A stretch of 50,119 bases of DNA from IMG/VR virus record IMGVR_UViG_3300044729_004416, positions 1 through 50,119 of that record. One strand, 5' to 3'. The position numbers were made by a program, and so were the translations under genes. This DNA comes from a virus. Below, piece by piece: positions 39,212 to 47,803 of the stretch (position 1 is its first letter; every line of letters begins with the position of its first letter). A model generated the notes under the pieces. The model did not search any database. It was not told the origin of the DNA and was given only the letters and a program-made list of their open reading frames with translations.

Positions 39212-40843
39212 TCACCGGCTCACCAGCAGCGGTGTCACCACCGGCTGGAGGCCCTGGGCCTTCCAGTAGCGCCCCTCCAGCCACAGGGCCCCATGGCAGA
39301 AGGCATCCACCAGATCCTTGCTGCCCCGGGGGAAGCGGATCGCCTCCTCCACCAGCGGCTGGGCGCGGTGGTGAAAGCGGACCTGACCGGCCTCGACCAG
39401 GGGGGCAACGGCATGGGCGCGGGTTTCCTTGCTCCCCCGGGCGGTGATCGGCAGCATCCCCGGCACGCGGCGCCGCAGGGTCTGCAGCACCGCCGGACCG
39501 TTGGCGGCGTCCTCGATCAGCACGGCATTGGGACGCAGGCCCTGCTGCTCCAGCGCCTCCAGACAACCCAGCAGGAAACGGATCACCTCCGGCAGGCCGA
39601 AGCGGTGCCGGGCGGCCCAGAGCACCTCGATCTCCAGGGCGGCTGATGGGGGCGGGCCGTCAGGTTCACCCGATCGGGGGTTGACCTGACGGGGCTGTGG
39701 TGCCAGCAGACCAACCAGGCAGAAGCCGCAGTAGTCGCTCTCCGCCTCTCCCTTGAAGGACAGATCACAGGAAAGTGCCAGCAGGGCGTACTGCCGCTGG
39801 CGGCCATCCGGCCTGGGAAATGGCGGCCGGATCCACTGGCGCAGGAAGATTGAGCCCGATGCCGGGCTGGGCCGCTGCTGGTACAACGCCGCCCACCAGT
39901 AGGCCCCCAGCCGAGCTCTGATCTTGAGCAGTTCCGGCAGGGGGAACCGCTCCGGGCAGAGGGCCTCGCCCGCCTGTCGCCAGTCGGGGATCAAGGTGCA
40001 GGTGAGCGGCAGCTTGGGCCGTTCTGCCGGGTCCTCGGCGATCGCCGGCAGATCGAGCACGGTCCACTGCTGCGGCGCCTCGCCCAGCTCCTGCTCAAAA
40101 AGCCAGCCGATCACGTCTTGGTGGTCCCAACGGGTGAGCACCACCACCTGGGCCGAGAGGTTCGGCTGGGTGCTGCCGTCCGGTCCGAGTACCGAGGCTG
40201 GTTCGGCGCGGGTCAGCCACACCGAGCGCAGCCAGTCGATCAACTTCTGCCGCAATGCAGGGCTGGCGGCATCGCCGGGGCCCTTGTAGGGGTCATCGAT
40301 GATCCCCAGGCTGTAGCCCTTGCCGGTGAACGGGCCATCCACGCCGGCGGCGATGCAGCCGCCCCGCTGACGGGTGAGCCAATTGCCCACCGCCGCGGAA
40401 TCGCGGGCCAGCAGATGGCCGGTGACCCGGTAGAAGTGGCGGGCTTCTCTGGAGTGGGCATAGGCCAGCTCCGCCGAATACGACGCAATCGCCGCAAACA
40501 GGTGCGGGTAGCGCTGCAGGAAGTAGGCCGGGAAGAGCTTGGACACCAGGAGGCTCTTCCCCAGCCGGGGAGGACAGGTGACGATCAGCCGGCTGAGCTG
40601 GCCATCGGCGACGGCCTGCAGCAACTCAATCAGTACCTCGGCCCAGCGGTGGAAGCCGTAGCGGGGATAGGCCTCGGCGATAAAACTGCCCAGGCTCTGG
40701 GGCTCTGCTGGTTCAGGTGCTGCGGCCGTGGGGAGGTGCAGCAGGCCTCCGTCGCCCCATGGGTCGAGATCCGGCAGCAGCAGACCGCCGCTTTCTGCAG
40801 CAGGACGCTGCATAAGTGCCGCAGCAGCAGTGGCCCAGGTCAT
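39212..40843 (-). CDS. terL: Terminase large subunit
   Basis: A 543-residue packaging motor. Walker A is VTCPPRLGKSLLVSKL near residue 90-100, with IASYSAELAYAHSREARHFY following; Walker B is LGIIDDPYKG near 182, and VVVLTRWDHQDVIGWLF is motif III. The nuclease domain starts with LALSCDLSFKGEAESDYCGF near 355, and a later acidic residue lies in SKDLVDAFCHGALWL. The start ATG overlaps the stop of the small-subunit gene (ATGA). It cuts concatemeric phage DNA and drives it into the procapsid through the portal. Confidence 0.92.
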   Translation of the reverse strand: MTWATAAAALMQRPAAESGGLLLPDLDPWGDGGLLHLPTAAAPEPAEPQSLGSFIAEAYPRYGFHRWAEVLIELLQAVADGQLSRLIVTCPPRLGKSLLVSKLFPAYFLQRYPHLFAAIASYSAELAYAHSREARHFYRVTGHLLARDSAAVGNWLTRQRGGCIAAGVDGPFTGKGYSLGIIDDPYKGPGDAASPALRQKLIDWLRSVWLTRAEPASVLGPDGSTQPNLSAQVVVLTRWDHQDVIGWLFEQELGEAPQQWTVLDLPAIAEDPAERPKLPLTCTLIPDWRQAGEALCPERFPLPELLKIRARLGAYWWAALYQQRPSPASGSIFLRQWIRPPFPRPDGRQRQYALLALSCDLSFKGEAESDYCGFCLVGLLAPQPRQVNPRSGEPDGPPPSAALEIEVLWAARHRFGLPEVIRFLLGCLEALEQQGLRPNAVLIEDAANGPAVLQTLRRRVPGMLPITARGSKETRAHAVAPLVEAGQVRFHHRAQPLVEEAIRFPRGSKDLVDAFCHGALWLEGRYWKAQGLQPVVTPLLVSR

Positions 40844-41361
40844 GCGCGCGGCTCCGGCGGCTTGATCGGTGCCCGCAGCAGGCCGCCGATCTCGGCGATC
40901 ACTCGGAAAGCGCCCACCGCAGCAGAAAACTGCTCGGCGTCCATGGCCCGGCGGGCGCACTCGTTCAGCGCAAAAATCTGCTCAGCCTGGTGCCGCCGCC
41001 GGTCGGTGATCAGCTCCTCCACCATCCGCTCGCGGGCGAGGTCGAGGTAGCGATTGATCGTTTTGATGTTGTTCACCCCCCAGCTTTCGCCCGCTTTCGC
41101 CCTGATTTCCACCAAAGGAAGCCGCTGCGCGATCCAGAGCTGCGCTTCTGCAATGCGCCGCTCCACCTCCCCGGCAGTGGCCCTGGGGGTCTGGGCGTGA
41201 TGGGGTGAACGCCGTGGCGGGTTGGTCTGGCTGATCGGCCGGCTCGGGTCCACCGCCACCGGTTCCCACACCGCTTCTCCATCGGAGTCCTGCTCAGCCG
41301 GTGCGAAGCGCAGCTCCTCTACCGGATCAGCAGCGGCCTGGTTGGGAGCGCGCAGCGACAT
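40840..41361 (-). CDS. Terminase small subunit-like protein
   Basis: A 173-residue protein directly before terL, overlapping it by four bases. The N-terminal 60 residues are disordered and Pro-rich. The centre (EVERRIAEAQLWIAQRL, then WGVNNIKTINRYLDLARERM) reads as a helix-turn-helix DNA-binding part, and the rest is helical (IFALNECARRAMDAEQFSAA), fit for ring assembly. Small subunits recognise the packaging site. The call combines position and domain layout; sequence family is not firmly identified. Confidence 0.7.
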   Translation of the reverse strand: MSLRAPNQAAADPVEELRFAPAEQDSDGEAVWEPVAVDPSRPISQTNPPRRSPHHAQTPRATAGEVERRIAEAQLWIAQRLPLVEIRAKAGESWGVNNIKTINRYLDLARERMVEELITDRRRHQAEQIFALNECARRAMDAEQFSAAVGAFRVIAEIGGLLRAPIKPPEPRA

Positions 41362-41365
41362 CAGC

Positions 41366-41737
41366 TCAGAACGGCAGGGGCTGGGTCTTCGGGGGGCGGA
41401 TGGTCCAGAAGGGGTTGCCGCGCTTCTCCTTGGCGCTGCCCAGCTGGATCGCGGATTCTTTGGCGGCCTTGAGCTGCTGTTCGATCTGCTGCACAGCCGC
41501 CGGGAAGTCGTAGGTCAGCCGGCCGGGGCTGTGGGAGAAGGCCCAGTCGTTGTGCGAGAAGGACGGATCCAGCTGACCGGTGGCCATCGCCGTATTGAGG
41601 GCCTCCAGCAGGGGCTCGAGCTGCTGCTCCAGCTCCTTCTGCTGGGCCTTGATGGCGGTGACGGCATCCAGTAGGGCATCGAGACCAGCCGCAGCCGCGG
41701 CTGGCGCTGGGGGAGCAGCAAGCAGGAGGTCTGCCAT
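41366..41737 (-). CDS. Hypothetical protein before the terminase genes
   Basis: A 123-residue protein with an Ala/Pro-rich start, a coiled-coil segment (AIKAQQKELEQQLEPLLEAL) and a folded-looking C-terminus (HNDWAFSHSPGRLTYDFPAA, KEKRGNPFWTIRPPK). Four bases separate its stop from the small terminase start. Similar small genes occur in phage replication regions, possibly as nuclease or annealing accessories; not recognised. Confidence 0.6.
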   Translation of the reverse strand: MADLLLAAPPAPAAAAAGLDALLDAVTAIKAQQKELEQQLEPLLEALNTAMATGQLDPSFSHNDWAFSHSPGRLTYDFPAAVQQIEQQLKAAKESAIQLGSAKEKRGNPFWTIRPPKTQPLPF

Positions 41738-41841
41738 CGAGGAACACCAGAACAGTTGCGCGGACAACTCCGAGCCTTCTCAATCTAGCGGCCAACATCT
41801 GCAAGCCAAACCGCTGGGCCAGCTCACATTGATCCTGGCTC

Positions 41842-42534
41842 TCAGAAGGGCCTGTGGGCAGAGCAGTAGCGGCTCCAGGCCGCAGCCCAGGCCGCCAGGC
41901 ACTGCTCACGGCTGTAGAAGGTGCTGGTGAACGCCTCGCCGGGCTTGCTCCAGATCGTCTGGCCCAGCTCGTAGTGGTTCCCCTGGGCGGCCTCCAGCAC
42001 CATGTAGCCGCCCAGCTGGGCGGCGGTGGAATAGGGCCGGCCGTGGGCCGAGAGGGTCTTGAGGTCGTAAAGCACCCGCATCTCGTGGCCCCGGCGCTCG
42101 CTTAGGGCCGGTGAGATGTAGGAGCCGTCAAAGGCACCGGCCAAGTTGCGGGTCAGACAGCAGGTCAGCCGTTCACTGGCGATGACCTGTACCTCCTCCC
42201 AAAGTGGGAGCAGCAGCAGCGGCAGGATCCAGTCCCGATATGGGTGATGCCCGGGCAATGCCTCGGCGTCCAGCAGCGCCGCAGTGGCGCTCTTGCCCAG
42301 CAGAAAACGGGCCTGGGTGTAGAGCTCAAGGGCCGCGTGCACGGTGGTGCCACGCGGCTCCCAGATCGGCCGCTTGGCCTCAATCGCCCGTTTGGCGGTC
42401 TCGCTCAGGCCATGGGCCAGCACGCCGGTGATCGACACCGGAAACAGGTGATCGCCGAGCCAGTAGCGATGGGCCTCCTCATCCCGCCAGAGGCCGGGGA
42501 TGGGATCAAGCCAGGTGGAGGTGGTGGTGACCAT
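41842..42534 (-). CDS. PD-(D/E)XK (RecB/Cas4-like) nuclease
   Basis: A 230-residue nuclease. The order of motifs is: an N-terminal HAALELYT helix region, AGAFDGSYIS with the first catalytic Asp, VLYDLKTLSAHGRPYS giving the D-x-K pair, and AAQLGGYMVLEAAQG as the QxxxY helix. This is the exonuclease layout of RecB-like phage proteins. Such enzymes resect DNA ends to give single strands for an annealing protein like the Rad52-type one at the left end. The ATG at 42534 is chosen because upstream frame has no family match. It follows a repeat-rich non-coding stretch. Confidence 0.78.
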   Translation of the reverse strand: MVTTTSTWLDPIPGLWRDEEAHRYWLGDHLFPVSITGVLAHGLSETAKRAIEAKRPIWEPRGTTVHAALELYTQARFLLGKSATAALLDAEALPGHHPYRDWILPLLLLPLWEEVQVIASERLTCCLTRNLAGAFDGSYISPALSERRGHEMRVLYDLKTLSAHGRPYSTAAQLGGYMVLEAAQGNHYELGQTIWSKPGEAFTSTFYSREQCLAAWAAAWSRYCSAHRPF

Positions 42535-42821
42535 GACCGTTTCAGTTGTGACGCGGCGTGACGATGGGCGTAGCAGCCGAGATCGCCTGTCTGCAGTGGC
42601 TTCTTGCGGTGCCTGTAACGATGTAACCCTTTTCCAGGGATAGAAGCAGTAGCACGCAGCAGTGTCTGGTTGAGCAGGTGTGCATTCGTCTTTGAATTCA
42701 TAGGGGGCTCTATGTGCTCCCTGGAGCGTTACATCGTTACGGTTGCCCAGATCGCTTGCGGGGCAAAAGATCTGGGCGTTACCGCTGCTGTTATGTCCGG
42801 CCGTTTTGTGACGGCTGCTGG
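42535..42821. promoter_or_regulatory. Repeat-rich spacer with GTAAC/GTTAC sites and a stem-loop
   Basis: GTAACGATGTAAC near 42615 and its inverted form GTTACATCGTTAC near 42728 lie about 110 bases apart. Related GTGACG elements occur near 42548, 42559 and 42808, and GTTAC near 42778 and 42830. A nine-base stem GCCCAGATC / GATCTGGGC spans 42745-42777. Candidate operator array, origin, or the terminator of the primase gene. Confidence 0.45.
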
Positions 42822-45452
42822 TTACAGCACGCTCAGGGGAATGGCGACCGCACGGCTGACCATGCCGGCGCCACAGAAACGCACCGGTCCAGCCCGTTGC
42901 GCACCGCTCAGGCGCAGCAGCACCACGGACCAACTGTTCTGCCAGGCGGTATCGGCGAGGGATTGCTCTACCGCTTTGGCGGTGTTGCTCACCAACAGAT
43001 GCTCCTGATCCACCCGCAGGCCATGGCGGCCCAGGGTCTGGGCCGCCAGGCCGGGACTCACATCGATGCAGCTGCTGTGGCAGGCGGCCAGCTCCACCAG
43101 TTCACCAATGGTGCGGGTGACGGGCTTGTCATCGGTCTCCACCCGCACCTGCCGCTGCAGGATCGTCTGGATGCAGCGGGCCTCGTCGGGAACTTCGGTG
43201 CTCTGGCTGTAGCTGTCCCAGTCGTGGCAGGCGATGCAGTGCTCCGCCTCCTCCTGGGTGGGCACCGCATCGCTGAGGAGCGACCAGGCACCGGCCATCA
43301 AGGTCCCGTACTGATCGCCGAGGCGCTGGGAATCGAAGTGCCTTGCCGCAGCAGCAGAGAAGACCACGACCGACTGGCGGATCACCGGGATCAGCGACAC
43401 GGTTCTGGCAATCAATCGCCGCGCCAGCTGCGGGGTGATGTGACGATCCAGATCCCGATCGAGGCTCTGCCAATGGGCCTCGCGCTCTTCCTTGCCCATC
43501 TCGGTGGGGCTGCGCAGGGTGAGCTGGGCAAAGCGGCTTTTGTCCGCACCCTGCTTGAGGGCGGTGGCGATCGAAGACATCAGGAACATCGAGCGCACCC
43601 GGTAGCGGCTCACATCACCGCTGGGGGAGCCCTTGAGCATCTCGGCGCTGCTCTCGCTGCTGGCCACCCGCGCCAGCGAGAGGATCGCCTGCATTCGCTG
43701 CTGGTCGCCCTTCTCGTTGCTCTCCGCCTCATCGAAGACCACCGGCACAGCGTCCGAGCAGATGGTCTGGCGTAGGCCCGCCTCCGTCGTGGCGCCCACC
43801 ACCACCAGGCTCAGGTCCCCGAGCAGCGGCGCCACGAAGCGATCGAGGATCTGGCTCTTGCCCGAGCCGGCTCCGGCGGTGAGCCAGAGGTGGGGCCGCC
43901 AGCGCAGGGCTCCGCAGATGGGGGCTAGCACCACCCAGCCGAGCAGCAGGGTGCCGGAGGCGGGCACCTCCCAGCGGAAGCGGTTGGCGATGCTCACGAT
44001 CACCGCCGCTTCTTCCACGGTCAGAGGCTGAACGCCGCAGGGCCCCTCCAGGCGTTTGAGGCGCTGGTAGATGTGCCGTGAGCGGAACGGTGTGGTGATC
44101 GGCTGCTCCCCCTCGGGGGTGATCAGGCGATCACCGAGGTGCAGCACGGTGCGGCCCTCATCCCACCAGGCCCCGCGACCGCGGATGCGCTCCACCGCAA
44201 AGATCCCCATGGCGGCGGAGCTCTTGTGCAGATCGCTGGCCGCCGCCGGCCAGTTCACACCGGTGCGGCTGGGATACAAGGTCTCCCAGTACTCCAGCGG
44301 AGCCAACGCCACCAGGTGAGTAGCGGTGTGGCAGCCGCGGGGCAGTCGGATCACCTGACCGGTGCTGCCCGGTTGGTAGAAGTTCGCCTCGGCGTCGTAG
44401 CCCAGGCAGAGGAATGGTGCTGCCGGTCTGAGGGCTGCAGCCGGTGCAGGTGTAAGTGGTGGTGGAGCACCATCGCCACTGCTGTTCGCTCCAGCCTCTT
44501 GGGGTGTCCATGGCTTGGCCGCTTTGGCCAGCTGCCGGGCGGCCTGCCGGGGCGTCCAGTCGGCATCCGCCAGGTCCCAGCCCTGCGGCAGGTCTGCTGG
44601 CAGCTCCACCAGCTGCAGCTGGCAATCGAGGGGGTGCAGCAGCACGGCCAGGCTCTGCATTGCGGACTGGCCGGCCTCATCGGCATCGGGCCAGAGCGTC
44701 ACCGAACGGCCAGCCAACGGCGTCCAGTCCGCCTTGGCGATCGCCTTGGCGCCATTGGCCCAGCTCAGCACCACGTGCTGCGGGAACAGGCGGGCAGCCG
44801 CATCGGCAGTGCCCTCCCCTTCCACCACCAGCACCGGGCCCTCAAGACGCTGCAGTAGATCCGGCAGTCCGTAGAGCGGCCTGGGGGTGGGCCAGTCGCA
44901 GGTGAAGGCGTCGCGGCGGCTTGGGCGATGCCAGTCCCCATCGAGCCAGACGCGATGCAGGAAGGCTTTACCGCCGCTGCGCAGCCGAATCCGCTGGATC
45001 CAGAACAGCACCTCCCCGGCCGCGTTGCGGTAGGCCCACTGGGCGGTAGCCCCTCGGTTCAACGGCGGCGGCGGGGCATCAACGGGAGGCTTCTCGGGCA
45101 TCCGCCAGGGCTTGCCGTTGCGGCTGGAGCCCGCGCCGGAACCGGTGTCCTGCCCATCGGGCACCAGGCCAAGGAAGGCCTCCACCTGCCGGGCGGCCTC
45201 CACAAAGCTCCAGCCCTGCCGTCGCATCAACAGGTCCATGCCGGAGCCGGCACCACCGCGCTGGTCCTTGCCACCGCATTGGTTGCAGAACCAGGAGCCA
45301 CTCCCGTCCTTGTCATCGAAGCGGTACCGGTCCGTCCCGCCACAGAGCGGGCAGGGCTGATGGCGATCCCTCAGCTCCGCTTCGCTCAGCCCTGCCAGGG
45401 CAGGAAGGATCTCCGGCCAGCGGCCCCGGGCCGCAGCAATGGCATCGGCCAT
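42822..45452 (-). CDS. Phage primase-helicase with Zn ribbon and TOPRIM
   Basis: An 876-residue fusion. A zinc ribbon opens it (CPLCGGTDRYRFDD at 34 and WFCNQCGG at 55). A TOPRIM domain follows (VLVVEGEGTADAAARLF near 205, LWPDADEAGQ near 250), giving primer synthesis on single strands. After a Pro-rich linker (about 320-350) comes a superfamily 3-like or DUF927-like helicase with Walker A WLTAGAGSGKSQIL near 525 and VPVVFDEAESNEKGD as Walker B. The C-terminal part is helical. The ATG at 45452 lies 10 bases past the stop of a small regulator gene. It is the central replication gene of the element. Confidence 0.88.
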   Translation of the reverse strand: MADAIAAARGRWPEILPALAGLSEAELRDRHQPCPLCGGTDRYRFDDKDGSGSWFCNQCGGKDQRGGAGSGMDLLMRRQGWSFVEAARQVEAFLGLVPDGQDTGSGAGSSRNGKPWRMPEKPPVDAPPPPLNRGATAQWAYRNAAGEVLFWIQRIRLRSGGKAFLHRVWLDGDWHRPSRRDAFTCDWPTPRPLYGLPDLLQRLEGPVLVVEGEGTADAAARLFPQHVVLSWANGAKAIAKADWTPLAGRSVTLWPDADEAGQSAMQSLAVLLHPLDCQLQLVELPADLPQGWDLADADWTPRQAARQLAKAAKPWTPQEAGANSSGDGAPPPLTPAPAAALRPAAPFLCLGYDAEANFYQPGSTGQVIRLPRGCHTATHLVALAPLEYWETLYPSRTGVNWPAAASDLHKSSAAMGIFAVERIRGRGAWWDEGRTVLHLGDRLITPEGEQPITTPFRSRHIYQRLKRLEGPCGVQPLTVEEAAVIVSIANRFRWEVPASGTLLLGWVVLAPICGALRWRPHLWLTAGAGSGKSQILDRFVAPLLGDLSLVVVGATTEAGLRQTICSDAVPVVFDEAESNEKGDQQRMQAILSLARVASSESSAEMLKGSPSGDVSRYRVRSMFLMSSIATALKQGADKSRFAQLTLRSPTEMGKEEREAHWQSLDRDLDRHITPQLARRLIARTVSLIPVIRQSVVVFSAAAARHFDSQRLGDQYGTLMAGAWSLLSDAVPTQEEAEHCIACHDWDSYSQSTEVPDEARCIQTILQRQVRVETDDKPVTRTIGELVELAACHSSCIDVSPGLAAQTLGRHGLRVDQEHLLVSNTAKAVEQSLADTAWQNSWSVVLLRLSGAQRAGPVRFCGAGMVSRAVAIPLSVL

Positions 45453-45462
45453 GGGATGTCGC

Positions 45463-45666
45463 TCACCATCCCTGGCTGGCGACCGTCTGGTTGCCCGTAG
45501 ACCCGCGATCAGGTGCGGGCACCAGGGACTCACGGTGGATCACCGCGTCGAGCACCTGGCGCAGGGCGGCTGAGCGACTCAGGGAGCCGTGCCGACGGCG
45601 TGCATCCAGCCAGGCCAGTTGCTCTTGGGTGATCGAGACACTCACCGGCAGGGCGTAGTCGGACAT
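45463..45666 (-). CDS. Ribbon-helix-helix (CopG-like) regulator
   Basis: A 67-residue protein: strand LPVSVSITQEQLAWLDA, then helices GSLSRSAALRQVLDAVIHRE, the CopG/Arc pattern. It would bind DNA as a dimer and probably represses its own operon and the primase gene, whose start is 10 bases after its stop. The divergent helicase gene starts 107 bases away, so a shared control region is likely. Confidence 0.75.
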   Translation of the reverse strand: MSDYALPVSVSITQEQLAWLDARRRHGSLSRSAALRQVLDAVIHRESLVPAPDRGSTGNQTVASQGW

Positions 45667-45772
45667 GGGAACTCTGCTCGTGAACTACAGCCTAATGCCC
45701 TAGGCCAGCTCTCGCTAGGCTGAGCCAAAGAAGGCCAGTGGCTAGTTCCTGTCCCGATCGCCTGTGATCCTG

Positions 45773-47185
45773 ATGGCCCCGATCGTCCTGCGCGACTACC
45801 AGCAGCAACTGCTGGCCGAGCTCCGCGCAGCCCTCAAGGTCCACCGCCGGGTCTGCGCCGTGATGCCCACCGGCGCGGGCAAGGGTCAGACCATCGGCGC
45901 CATCGTCCAGGGCGCGGCCGGCAAGGGCCGGCGGGTGCTGGTGCTCGCCCACCGGGCCGAGCTGATCGAGCAGCTCACCGGCACCATGCGGGCCTGGGGG
46001 CTGGAGCCGGATGTGATTGCCCCCGGCATCCGGCTGCAGGGCCGGCAAGTGGCGGTGGGCTCGGTGCAGACCGTGGCCCGGCGGCTGGAGCAGCTGCCGC
46101 CGCCGGATCTGGTCATTCAGGACGAGGCCCACCACCTGGTCGCCGGCAACGTCTGGGGCCGGATCATCGAGGCCTGGCCTGATGCCCACCTGATCGGCAA
46201 GACCGCCACCCCCGAACGCCTCGACGGCAAAGGGTTGGGCGTGGAGGCCGGAGGGTATTTCGAGGCCCTGGTGCTGGGGCCCTCAGCGGCCTGGCTGGTC
46301 GAAAAGGGCTGGCTGGCCAGGCCCAAGGTGTTCTCCTGGCCAGGGGCCAGGAACAGCAAACTGCGACGCCGCATGGGCGACTTCGATCTGGAACAGGCAG
46401 CCCAGGCCTTCGGGGACCGGGCCGCCATCGGCGATGCCGTCTCCCACTACCGCCGCCGGCTGCACCCGGGCACGGCGATCTGCTTTTGCTGCACGATCGA
46501 GCACGCCGAGCAGATGGCCGCGGCCTTCCGCAGTGCGGGAATTCGCGCCGCGGCGGTGAGTGGCGGCACGCCGGCCGAGGAGCGCAAACGCCTGATCGCA
46601 GGACTCGGCACTGGGGAGGTGGAGGTGCTCACCAGCTGCATGATCATTTCTGAGGGCACCGACATCCCCTCGGTGGGCGGCGCGATCCTGATGCGCCCCA
46701 CCGCTTCCCTGAGCCTCTATCTGCAGATGGTCGGCAGGGCCCTGCGTCCCGCACCGGGGAAACAGGAGGCGGTGATCCTCGATCACGTCGGCAACGCCCA
46801 TCACCACGGCCTGCCTACCGATGAGAGGCAGTGGAACCTGGCCGGCCGCCGCCGGCGCGAGGGCGTCTCAATCCCGATCAAGGACTGCCCGGTCTGCTTC
46901 TGCAGCTGCCCCAGTGCCGCCCAGGTCTGCCCGGACTGCGGCCACCTGTTCCTGGCCGACGAGCGCGATGAGCAGCGCCGCGGGCTGCAGCAACTTGAGG
47001 GCGAGCTGGTTGAAGTCACGGGCTCAGCCCGCCACCGGCCCAAACCCAACCAGCATCAGAGGCCACGGCGCACGCACCCGGCAGCCGGCTGCCGCACCTT
47101 CGAGGACCTGCTGCAGAGAGAGCAGGAACGTGGCTACAAGCCGGGCTGGGCCACGCATGTGTGGGCAGCCCGGCAACAGCAATAG
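45773..47185 (+). CDS. DEAD/DEAH-box helicase with C-terminal Zn ribbons
   Basis: A 470-residue superfamily 2 helicase. It starts with LRDYQQQLLAELRAAL, the Q-type motif, then Walker A MPTGAGKGQT (Gly-Lys-Gly form), LVLAHRAELIEQL, DEAHHL as motif II, GKTATPERLDGKG as motif III, ISEGTDIPSVGGAILMRPT and QMVGRALRP as motifs V and VI. A cysteine cluster CPVCFCSC ... CPDCGHLF forms a zinc ribbon near residue 375-395. The closing part is basic. GTG at 45764 is an alternative start. It heads a plus-strand replication operon with a VRR-NUC nuclease. Confidence 0.88.
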   Translation: MAPIVLRDYQQQLLAELRAALKVHRRVCAVMPTGAGKGQTIGAIVQGAAGKGRRVLVLAHRAELIEQLTGTMRAWGLEPDVIAPGIRLQGRQVAVGSVQTVARRLEQLPPPDLVIQDEAHHLVAGNVWGRIIEAWPDAHLIGKTATPERLDGKGLGVEAGGYFEALVLGPSAAWLVEKGWLARPKVFSWPGARNSKLRRRMGDFDLEQAAQAFGDRAAIGDAVSHYRRRLHPGTAICFCCTIEHAEQMAAAFRSAGIRAAAVSGGTPAEERKRLIAGLGTGEVEVLTSCMIISEGTDIPSVGGAILMRPTASLSLYLQMVGRALRPAPGKQEAVILDHVGNAHHHGLPTDERQWNLAGRRRREGVSIPIKDCPVCFCSCPSAAQVCPDCGHLFLADERDEQRRGLQQLEGELVEVTGSARHRPKPNQHQRPRRTHPAAGCRTFEDLLQREQERGYKPGWATHVWAARQQQ

Positions 47186-47206
47186 GCCGGCCCGGCAACA
47201 GGAGGA

Positions 47207-47584
47207 ATGGCATCCTCCCCGAGCGAACACGAGATCCAGCAGCGCATTCGCCTGGCCTGCGGCCGCGGGGCGGTGCGCCTCTGGCGGAACAACACCGGTG
47301 CCCTGGTGGATCAGCAGGGGCGCTTTGTGCGCTTCGGGCTGTGCAAGGGCGGCAGCGACCTGATCGGGCTACGGGCCCTGGAGATCACGCCAGAGCTGGT
47401 CGGCCAGCGGCTCGCCCAGTTCGTCGCCCTGGAGATCAAGACGGGCTCCGGAACCGTCAGCCCGGAGCAGCGGGCGTTTCTGCGCCTCGTGCAGGAGCTT
47501 GGCGGAGTGGCGGCCGTGTGTCGCTCGATCGAGCAGGCCCGGGTGGTCCTGGACCTCGGGCCTGCGGGAGGGCCAAGCGAATGA
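47207..47584 (+). CDS. VRR-NUC domain nuclease
   Basis: A 125-residue virus-type replication-repair nuclease: SEHEIQQRIRLACGRGAVRL, FGLCKGGSDLIGL with the catalytic Gly-x-x-Asp, FVALEIKTGSGTVSPEQRAF giving E-x-K, then the closing helix. Members act as structure-specific nucleases, for example on Holliday junctions. It follows the helicase gene by 21 bases, a usual phage pair, and overlaps the next small gene by four bases. Confidence 0.88.
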   Translation: MASSPSEHEIQQRIRLACGRGAVRLWRNNTGALVDQQGRFVRFGLCKGGSDLIGLRALEITPELVGQRLAQFVALEIKTGSGTVSPEQRAFLRLVQELGGVAAVCRSIEQARVVLDLGPAGGPSE

Positions 47585-47760
47585 ACAGGCCCGAACTCCG
47601 CAGGCAGCTGCAGGCCTTGGCCCGTCGTCATCCCGGCATCCACCCCTACACGCTGGCACTGCGCTTCCAGGCCCAGACAGGCCGGGTTCTCACCGGCCAA
47701 CAGGTCAAGCAGCTCTTGGCCGAGCCAGGAAACCACCGAAAGCAGGCTGCCAAGCTGTAA
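47581..47760 (+). CDS. Small basic protein coupled to VRR-NUC gene
   Basis: A 59-residue helical, basic protein (RPELRRQLQALARRHPGIHP, RVLTGQQVKQLLAEPGNHR). Its ATG overlaps the VRR-NUC stop, so it is probably translated with it. Not recognised; perhaps a DNA-binding accessory. Confidence 0.6.
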   Translation: MNRPELRRQLQALARRHPGIHPYTLALRFQAQTGRVLTGQQVKQLLAEPGNHRKQAAKL

Positions 47761-47803
47761 CAAGCTCTGGCTTGCATTGCCAAGCAGCACTTAAGATTGG
47801 GCT

